DNA from: CAZWRN01 sp964636275
GTDB lineage: Bacteria > Patescibacteriota > Microgenomatia > Daviesbacterales > UBA10151
Reading direction: 5' to 3'
Length of the DNA stretch: 64,000 nt
Assembly: GCA_964636275.1 (NCBI GenBank)
Contig: CAZWRN010000001.1
Coordinates: forward strand, 118,815 to 182,814
The notes under the pieces were generated by a model that was given only the letters and a program-made list of their open reading frames with translations, had not been told where the DNA came from and did no database searches. The position numbers were made by a program, and so were the translations under genes. Below, piece after piece: positions 55,477 to 62,900 of the stretch (position 1 is the stretch's first letter; each line of letters begins with the position of its first letter).

Positions 55477-56934
55477 ATGTCGAATTTCAAAATTGTTAAG
55501 AAAAAAGGATTGATGAGGGCTGGAGTGCTTAAAACTGCGCATGGGGAAGTGAAAACGCCGGTGTATATGCCGGTGGGTACTCAAGGGACTGTCAAAGCTT
55601 TATCACCTGATGATCTCCGTAGTGCGGGTGCTCAGATTATTCTTGGTAACACTTATCATTTGAATTTAAGGCCTGGTAGCAAGCTAATCGCAGAAATGGG
55701 AGGGTTACAGAAGTGGTCGAAATGGGAGAGTCCGATACTGACAGATTCAGGAGGTTTTCAAGCTTTTTCACTGGGAGCGATGATTGAACATGGAGTGAGA
55801 AAAGTTCCACGGAAGACGGATGGGGGAGGGAAGGGTAAGAAGGAGAGTCAAGTGGCAAGAGTCAAGAGTCTAGGAAAAGATGAAGAGGGCATTTCTAAGA
55901 CACTAGACTCTAGCGACTCGCCAATAAAAAGTGAGCGGGGAGTGGAGGAGAGTGCCAATAAATACTATAGGCATGATATAGTTAGTAAATCCTATAATAA
56001 TGAAAATGTGGATAACCGTGAAAAGGGGCGTGAAAAGAATGTGGAAAAGGGTAGAGTGAAAAGTCTACTTAGCGTGATACAGTCTGATGGTATTATGTTC
56101 AAGAGTCACCTCGATGGGAGTCCGCATCTTTTGACCCCAGAGGGCTCGGTGGGGATCCAGCTAGAAATTGGTTCAGATATTGTTTTAGTTTTGGATGAAC
56201 TTCTCTCCCCTCTCCATTCCCCTGCTTATGTTAAAGAGTCTCTTGCAAGAACTCATGACTGGGAAATTCGTAGTAAAAAATATTTTAAACAAAATCTGGC
56301 CTCCGGCACTAACCCAGGAGCTCAACTTTTTGGTATTTTACAAGGTGTTTATGATCAGCAAATTCGCGAGGGTGAAGCTCGGTGGATAGCTGAACAGGAT
56401 TTTGATGGAGTGTCTATAGGAGGCTCAATGGGTGCTAGTGAGTATTGGGGAGGTTTGGAGACTGATTGGGCAGCTACTAAGTCTATCTACGAAACCATTG
56501 GATGGGTCACTCCCCTTTTACCGCAAGAACTTCCCCGTCATGCTTTGGGAATTGGTGAAGTAGTCGATTTTTTTGAATGTATCGAAAGAGGCGCCGATAT
56601 GTTTGACTGTGTCTCCCCTACCAGACGAGCTCGTAATGGATCACTTTATATTTCACCACAAAATGGTGGAAAGCCAAGTAATAAATTTACTTTATCTTTG
56701 CAAAGAGCTGAGTTTGCCAAAGATCCATTGCCCATAGATCCAGGCTGTACATGTTATACCTGTCAGAATTTCTCACGGAGCTACTTGCGGCATTTGTATG
56801 TGGCCAGGGAATTGTTGTATTTTAGATTAGCCAGTATTCACAATATTCATTTTATGGTGGGGTTGGTAGATCGGATTAGAGAGAGTATTATTGAAGACCA
56901 GTTTGAATTACTGAAGAAGAAATGGCTAGAATAG
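55477..56934 (+). CDS. tgt: tRNA-guanine transglycosylase with a large repeat-derived insertion
   Basis: 485 residues against about 375 in E. coli. The core is intact: general base Asp90 (TDSGGFQ), nucleophile Asp377 (MFDCVSPTRRARNG), zinc ligands Cys424, Cys426, Cys429 and His455. It exchanges G34 for a queuine precursor in tRNAs. Residues about 108-203, between the FSLG strand and GIMFKSHLDG, are a charged low-complexity insert of about 95 residues, where E. coli has about 10-15. Its DNA contains CTAGACTCTAGCGACT repeat words (55899-55918). Confidence 0.9.
   Translation: MSNFKIVKKKGLMRAGVLKTAHGEVKTPVYMPVGTQGTVKALSPDDLRSAGAQIILGNTYHLNLRPGSKLIAEMGGLQKWSKWESPILTDSGGFQAFSLGAMIEHGVRKVPRKTDGGGKGKKESQVARVKSLGKDEEGISKTLDSSDSPIKSERGVEESANKYYRHDIVSKSYNNENVDNREKGREKNVEKGRVKSLLSVIQSDGIMFKSHLDGSPHLLTPEGSVGIQLEIGSDIVLVLDELLSPLHSPAYVKESLARTHDWEIRSKKYFKQNLASGTNPGAQLFGILQGVYDQQIREGEARWIAEQDFDGVSIGGSMGASEYWGGLETDWAATKSIYETIGWVTPLLPQELPRHALGIGEVVDFFECIERGADMFDCVSPTRRARNGSLYISPQNGGKPSNKFTLSLQRAEFAKDPLPIDPGCTCYTCQNFSRSYLRHLYVARELLYFRLASIHNIHFMVGLVDRIRESIIEDQFELLKKKWLE
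55850..55925. repeat. CAAGAGTCTAGG / CTAGACTCTAGCGACT words inside tgt
   Basis: AGTCAAGTGGCAAGAGTCAAGAGTCTAGG followed by CACTAGACTCTAGCGACTCG, a partly inverted array like those at 15671 and 26190, here in the coding strand and without stops. Confidence 0.7.
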
Positions 56935-57044
56935 AAGTGGGAAGTTAGAGGTGTGAAGATAGAATATTGAAGTGGGAAGTTAGAAAATCCCATTTCCCAC
57001 TTCCAGAATCCAGCTTCTCATCTCACATTTCTCATTTCAACTAT
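56935..57044. repeat. palindrome of GTGGGAAGTTAGA / CCCACTTCC words
   Basis: Left arm GTGGGAAGTTAGAGGTGTGAAG and AGTGGGAAGTTAGAAAATCC, right arm CATTTCCCACTTCCAGAATCCAGCTTCTCATCTCACATTTCTC. It fills the gap from the tgt stop to the next ATG. Confidence 0.75.
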
Positions 57045-57045
57045 T

Positions 57046-57390
57046 ATGCTTTTAGATTTGTCTACTTTTACTGGTTCTGAAGAATTTCATTCAAAATTTA
57101 TTCGTGTTGGGAATGAAGTCTATATTACCCAGCCCAATGATTTGACTACTTTTCATAGCCAATTGGCAGAGTTGCATAAGGTTTTGGAGCGGATTAATGA
57201 CTGGAAGATGGGAAATAAAGATGAAGTGGATGGTGGAGAAATATTTGTGAATGGAATGGTGATCCGTATCGGTGCCCATTCAGAGGGTTTGGGACTCCCC
57301 TTGACTCAGAAAGCCCGAGATATTACAGTACGGAAACTAAAGCGGAGAAATCCTAAATTTAGTATTAAGGACTTATCAGCAGAGGAATAG
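57046..57390 (+). CDS. hypothetical protein
   Basis: 114 residues, soluble: MLLDLSTFTGSEEFHSKFIR and later VNGMVIRIGAHSEGLGLPLTQKARDITVRKLKRRN. A basic C-terminal helix suggests nucleic-acid contact, but no family is recognised. It starts right after the palindrome and no clear promoter is seen outside it. Confidence 0.55.
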   Translation: MLLDLSTFTGSEEFHSKFIRVGNEVYITQPNDLTTFHSQLAELHKVLERINDWKMGNKDEVDGGEIFVNGMVIRIGAHSEGLGLPLTQKARDITVRKLKRRNPKFSIKDLSAEE

Positions 57391-57486
57391 TTGAATTAGA
57401 ATTCTTGAGGTTGGATGTGTGAAGCTTGATATAAGCAAAGCTTGCGTCTTCGACTTTGAAGTGAGAATTTTTGATCTATTGAGAAA

Positions 57487-58359
57487 ATGAAAAATAACAT
57501 GAAAATTGGATTCATTGGTTTAGGCTTAATGGGACTTCCAATGGCGAAAAATATTTTAGCCAATGGGTTTCCCCTGTCTGTTTATAATCGTACATCTGCA
57601 AAAACTAAAGAACTTCAAAAGTTGGGAGCGACCGTAGCGAAATCTCCGATGGAGCTTGGTGAAACATGTGATGTAGTAATTACTTGTGTAACCGGTCCCA
57701 AAGATGTTAGGGAAGTTTTGTTAGGGAAAAGTGGTGTGGCTCTAGCAGATCGACAAGAGTTGATTGTGGTTGATATGAGTACGATAGGTCCAACTGCAGC
57801 TATGCAGATTGCGGATGACTTAAAAGAGATGAAGATTGAGTTTGTCGATGCCCCTGTGACTGGTGGTACTGCCGGAGCTCAAAAAGGGACACTGACAATT
57901 TTTATTGGTGGTAAAGAATCAGTGGTCGAGAAAGTTAGGCCAGTCTTGGCAACTATGGGGAGTGATCTGCAATATATTGGGAAAATTGGTATGGGTCAGG
58001 GAGTTAAGCTGATTAATAACTTGATTGTAGGAGAGACCATTAGTGCTTTGGCCGAAGGATTTTTACTGGCAGATGAGATGAAGTTACCCCGGAAAAAGGT
58101 AATGGAATCATTACAAAATGTATTTGGTCTCTCCCCTAATATGAAAAATAAAATGCCGAATATGGTATCAGGCAAGCATCCGGTAACCTTTTCAGTTGCC
58201 AATATCCGAAAAGATTTATCTTTAGCCCAAAAAGAGTTAGAGAGTAAAAACAAGTTACCCCTTTTAAAAATTACTGAAAGACTATATAAACAGGGAATCG
58301 ATCAGGGTTTGGCTAATGATGATTTATCTGCTGTGATCGAAGTTTTAGAAGAGAAGTAG
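57487..58359 (+). CDS. beta-hydroxyacid dehydrogenase (3-hydroxyisobutyrate dehydrogenase family)
   Basis: 290 residues. Rossmann motif IGFIGLGLMGLPMAKNIL, substrate motif FVDAPVTGGTAGAQKGTLTIFIGG, catalytic Lys in GQGVKLINNL, and the C-terminal helical domain (FSVANIRKDLSLAQKELES). NAD(P)-dependent oxidation or reduction of small beta-hydroxyacids or aldehydes (tartronate semialdehyde, succinic semialdehyde). Substrate not predictable. It stands alone. Confidence 0.88.
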   Translation: MKNNMKIGFIGLGLMGLPMAKNILANGFPLSVYNRTSAKTKELQKLGATVAKSPMELGETCDVVITCVTGPKDVREVLLGKSGVALADRQELIVVDMSTIGPTAAMQIADDLKEMKIEFVDAPVTGGTAGAQKGTLTIFIGGKESVVEKVRPVLATMGSDLQYIGKIGMGQGVKLINNLIVGETISALAEGFLLADEMKLPRKKVMESLQNVFGLSPNMKNKMPNMVSGKHPVTFSVANIRKDLSLAQKELESKNKLPLLKITERLYKQGIDQGLANDDLSAVIEVLEEK

Positions 58360-58435
58360 TCCCCTACAAAGAATAATCCAATATACAAATGAACCAATGT
58401 TAAATAAATAATTTGAAGTTTGTTGAAAATATGTG

Positions 58436-58474
58436 AAAAGGGGAGAGGGAAGTCAATGTGGTCACTCCCCTTTT
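58436..58474. terminator. bidirectional terminator hairpin
   Basis: Ten-base-pair perfect stem AAAAGGGGAG / CTCCCCTTTT (58436-58445 with 58465-58474) between convergent genes. A-run and T-run flanks suit termination on both strands. Confidence 0.75.
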
Positions 58475-58479
58475 GCAAA

Positions 58480-59076
58480 CTAAATTCTTTTTCCGGAAAC
58501 GACTAAACGCATTGAATCAAAAAGTCCAGTACAGGTAAAAAGAGTAATCCGCTCTTCACTCCCCTGCCGTAATATTTCCACATCTTGTGGGAAGACCTGT
58601 TTGATATTATCGATTTTATAAGAGAATGTTTGGTCTGAATTGGTTGTTAAAGTGACTACACTCCCCTCTTTTACCTTATGTAAATCATGGAAAATACTTG
58701 GTGTATTATGTCCATAAATGATAATATTGCCAGATTGGCCAGGGGTTCCAGATGTTTCTAAATAGGTGGGATTGGAGTCAGAGAGCGGCCACAGGCCATA
58801 TTTAAAGGTCCCTTTTTCAATTGTAAAAGTATGTGTGTTGATTTGAATGGTCGTAGGGTAGTTTGACTCAGATATCTCCTTATGCAATACAATAGTCTGT
58901 TTATCTGGGGAAATATATGCCATTTGGGTGAGAAAAATAGTGATAAGTATTAGAAAAACGCCGGTTGATATCAAAAGTCTTCCAAATACCTTTTTCCAGT
59001 TAATCACTGGTTGAAAAATTGGAGATAGTGGTAAATTTTGTTTTGATTTATTTTGTTTTTTGGATTTTGTAGCCAT
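58480..59076 (-). CDS. sortase (second in window)
   Basis: 198 residues. A basic N-terminus, membrane helix (31-52), and a sortase barrel with His123 (IIYGHNTPS), Cys182 (LFTCTG) and Arg190 (DSMRLVVSG). Its start overlaps the upstream gene by 29 bases, so it is co-translated with a candidate substrate that has a C-terminal membrane anchor. It differs from the sortase at 48293 in length and motif surroundings. Confidence 0.9.
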   Translation of the reverse strand: MATKSKKQNKSKQNLPLSPIFQPVINWKKVFGRLLISTGVFLILITIFLTQMAYISPDKQTIVLHKEISESNYPTTIQINTHTFTIEKGTFKYGLWPLSDSNPTYLETSGTPGQSGNIIIYGHNTPSIFHDLHKVKEGSVVTLTTNSDQTFSYKIDNIKQVFPQDVEILRQGSEERITLFTCTGLFDSMRLVVSGKRI

Positions 59077-59668
59077 ATACGATCAGTCCGATTGCTAATA
59101 AGATAGTCAGAATCACCTGATACTTAGTGTAGTTACTGGAAGTCCCAGCCAGTGTAGATATCCCAAGCACTTCACCGCCACCACTGCCTTGTCCGGAGAT
59201 GTTACCACCACCACCTTCCGAGGTTCCACCACCGCCACCTGGTGAATCATGGCCACCTTCACTGCAGATGAACTCAATATTTTTGGCTAAATATGGTTGG
59301 TTGGAAAGTCCCCAATTAGCTCCATTTGGGATATAGACCCAACCTTGGGTTATTAAGACATTTTGATCTTCTTTGGAGATTTGGCCAGCTGCCAACCAGT
59401 TGGTTTTAATTCCAATTTGGCCAGTTGTAGGACAATAACACTGGGTGTAGTTGTCATTACCCACGGCAAAAACTTTATCAGAACCCGATTTAAGGCCAAC
59501 TACACCAACAATAGCGTGTTTACCAGTAGGATAATCAGCTTTGACTTCGCCTACTGGATTGTGACAGGAGGTAAATGATGTTGGAATTTCATATTCAGCT
59601 CGGGCTAAAGGCGCCCATAAAAAACCGATTAGAAAAAGTAATATAAAACTGGCAAAAACAGTCTGCAT
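59048..59668 (-). CDS. secreted, Gly-rich surface protein with C-terminal anchor; likely sortase substrate
   Basis: 206 residues from MQTVFASFILLFLIGFLWAPLARA (signal peptide); the longer frame would include promoter DNA. The mature domain (YEIPTSFTSCHNPVGEVKADYPTGKHAIVGVVGLKSGSDKVFAVGNDNYTQCYCP...) has five to six Cys. Then comes a Gly/Ser/Glu linker with GGGGNISGQG, then VLGISTLAGTSSNY, a membrane helix and a KIQKTK tail. This is the order of a sortase substrate, with a non-LPxTG motif, perhaps LAGTS. The sortase gene overlaps its 3' end. Confidence 0.75.
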   Translation of the reverse strand: MQTVFASFILLFLIGFLWAPLARAEYEIPTSFTSCHNPVGEVKADYPTGKHAIVGVVGLKSGSDKVFAVGNDNYTQCYCPTTGQIGIKTNWLAAGQISKEDQNVLITQGWVYIPNGANWGLSNQPYLAKNIEFICSEGGHDSPGGGGGTSEGGGGNISGQGSGGGEVLGISTLAGTSSNYTKYQVILTILLAIGLIVYGYKIQKTK

Positions 59669-59952
59669 AACATTAAGAGTGATTAGGTGCGAATTGTACA
59701 GCCAATTATATCCGATAGTCAAGTTCTATAGTTCTATTTTTAAGTTCGGCTAGCATCTCTAAGTAGTTGCCCTAACTCTACTATAAGTCTAGTCTAGATT
59801 TAAAAAGGTATCTGTGATACTATTTAGACTTCTGAAATAGTAAAAAACAGAGTGACTAAGTAGTAATGATAAGAGGATATTAATCACTTTCCCTAGTCGT
59901 GATGTAGTAATTACTATAGAGCTTATAAACCATGTAACAATGGTGATTGACT
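59669..59952. other. 284-base intergenic region between divergent genes
   Basis: No ORF of note. TATAAT on the reverse strand (about 59708-59713) could serve the Gly-rich protein gene. On the forward side CTTATAAACC (about 59920) and ACTATAGAGC are -10-like but without clear -35. No repeat array of the families seen elsewhere. Confidence 0.5.
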
Positions 59953-62900
59953 ATGAGGTATTTGGATGTATTAGTACCAGTAAAAAATGAAGCAGACAAT
60001 GTTGAAGAACTAGTCAGACGAATCCATACCAGCTTAACTGAAGCGGGTATATCTTATGGTGTAATTTTTATTGATGATCATTCTGATGATACTACTATTG
60101 ATGTAATTAATCGCCTCGCCAAACAATATCCAGTTAAAGCCTACCGAAAGCAAGGTAAAAAAGGTAAAGCATATTCAATTATTGAAGGGCTGAGTTATTC
60201 CAGTGCCGATACCTTGGCTATGATTGATGGTGATTTGCAATATCCCCCGGAAGCTTTGGTTGAGATGTATGAAAAATCCGTCGAACACGGGGTTGTAGTT
60301 GCTAAAAGACAGAAGTATCAGGATTCAAAAACAAGAAAAATTTTTAGCAAAACTTTTAGATATTTATTTGGCAAATTGTTGTTTAATTTCAATTGTGATG
60401 TTCAATCTGGTTTAAAACTTTTTAAGCGTGAGATTTTAGAAAAAGTAGATGAAAAAGATGTTTCTGGCTGGACTCTGGATATCCCACTTCTGCATACCGC
60501 AGTAGACATGGGGCATACTATTGGTGAAGTTGATATTGAATTTGTCAAAAGACAAGGTGGTGTGTCTAAAGTAAATACTTTAAAAGCCACCGCTGAGATC
60601 GGATCTCAGGCGCTGGCCTTAAAACTTCGTCCTAAAAAAATATATCCTCTTAAACAATTAAAAAAACAGATGAAAGGATCTGGAGTTACTTACAACAAAA
60701 AACAGTTTATAACTCATACGACACTGCATCCAGATCGTTCAGCGATTAAAGTACTAAGTACAGGACAAAAAGTTTGGATGTGGACATTACTTATCAGTTT
60801 ATTTGTTTTACTAATTTGGAATTTTTTGATTGGACTACAGGTGGTGGTTGCTGTATTGTCGTTTATTTATTTCATTGATGTGATATTTAATTTTTATCTG
60901 ATATATAAAAGTTTACATCAACCTCCAGAGATATTGGTTAGTAAATCTGAATTGGATCAGCTAAAAGATTCTGAGTTGCCTCTATACACCGTTCTTTGTC
61001 CCCTCTATCGGGAAGCTTCAGTGTTGCCACTCTTTTTAGATTCAATTGCCAAAATGGATTATCCCAAAAGTAAATTGGAAGTTATGCTACTTTTGGAAGA
61101 GGATGATAAAGAGACACAGCAAGCCGCTTCGGAAATGAATTTACCATCATATGTGAAGGTTGTTGTTGTGCCTGATTCCCAACCAAAAACCAAACCAAAA
61201 GCCTGTAATTATGGTTTAACTCAAGCCACTGGTGAATATTTAGTTATTTATGATGCAGAGGATATCCCAGATCCTTTGCAATTGAAAAAAGCATTTCTAG
61301 CATTCAAAAAATCAGATCGAAATGTCATCTGTTTACAAGCAAAACTCAATTATCATAATCCCTATCAAAATGTACTAACTCGACTTTTTACCGCTGAGTA
61401 TTCGCTCTGGTTTGATGTGACATTGACAGGATTGCAATCAATATCTACAACCATACCTCTAGGTGGTACCAGTAATCATTTTAGAACAAAAGATTTGTTG
61501 GCTCTTGAAGGGTGGGATCCGTTTAATGTTACAGAGGATTGTGATTTAGGTATTCGTCTTTTCCATGAAGGATATAAAACAGCCATTATTGATTCAACTA
61601 CTTTGGAAGAAGCCAACTCAAATGTTCGCAACTGGATCCGTCAAAGATCACGCTGGATTAAAGGTTACATGCAAACGTATTTGGTCCATATGCGAAATCC
61701 CATGGATCTGATCAAACAACAAGGTTGGCACTCATTTGTATTTCAACTGGTGGTTGGAGGCAAGATTGCTTTTATTTTTATTAATCCTTTTTTGTGGGTC
61801 ATGACTATCGCATACTTTGCTTTTCGTCCAATTGTTGGTGAAGCAATTGAGTCTTTATATCCTATTTACATATTCTATATGGCTGGTTTTTCTCTGGTGT
61901 TTGGAAACTTTTTGTTTATGTATTACTACATGATAGGAGTTGCAAAAAGAGAACAGTGGAGCTTGATGAAATTTGTATTTTTGGTTCCTTTCTACTGGTT
62001 AATGGTGTCATGGGCAGGATTTATTGCTTTGTATCAATTAATTGTCAAACCTCATTATTGGGAAAAAACAATTCATGGTTTGCATTTAAATAAAGCCTTA
62101 GAAAAAGTTGCTGAATCAACTCTGGTAAAACACGAAGAAAAGTTTATCTTAGATAAGAAAGTATTAGATACCAAACCTAAACCTAAATGGTTGCAAAACC
62201 TGATTGGTAATAAACATATCATTATCAGCGGATCAGTTTTGATATGTACAATTGTTTTTTCAAATATTGTTAATTTTATTTATAATGCTTATTTGGGCCG
62301 TCGGATCTCTGTTGAAGATTTTGGAATTATTTCGCTGTTTGGTAGCTTTAGTTATATTGTTTATATTCCTATTTATGCTCTTGGTGGAGTGATAACTAAA
62401 AGAACGGCTTTTTTATCAGGTAAGTATTCTCAGTCAGTAGCTAAAACATATTTTAATAAAGTAAATGCCGTTGCAATTAAATTGGGAATAATCTTGACGA
62501 TTGCCTGGTTGCTTTTAACTCCTTTTTTAGCAACATATTTTCATATCAATACTTTAATTCCTTTTCTGCTTTTTACTCCAGTTTGGCTGCTAGGGATTAT
62601 GCTGATTAATATTAAATCATATATTGAGGGGACTCTTTCTTTTGCAAAATCAGCAGTCGGTTTAGCGATTGGATCACTTGGAAAATTAGTTCTCACTTTA
62701 CTACTCATTGAACAAGGTTTTCCTCAACTAGTTCTAATAGCAATTCCATTTGCATCGCTCGTTGAGCTAATGATTGCTAGCTGGTTTATGTCTCGTGATC
62801 AAATTAAACCTTCTGAAGAGAAAGTTGGAGGGTTTGATTGGCGGTACTTTTATTCATCAATTATTACTGGTCTGTCATCAATAAGCTTTTTGGCGCTGGA

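Noticed and set aside
59723..59952. Possible small gene in the gap before the glycosyltransferase fusion
   Set aside because: No frame with start signals and coding composition.
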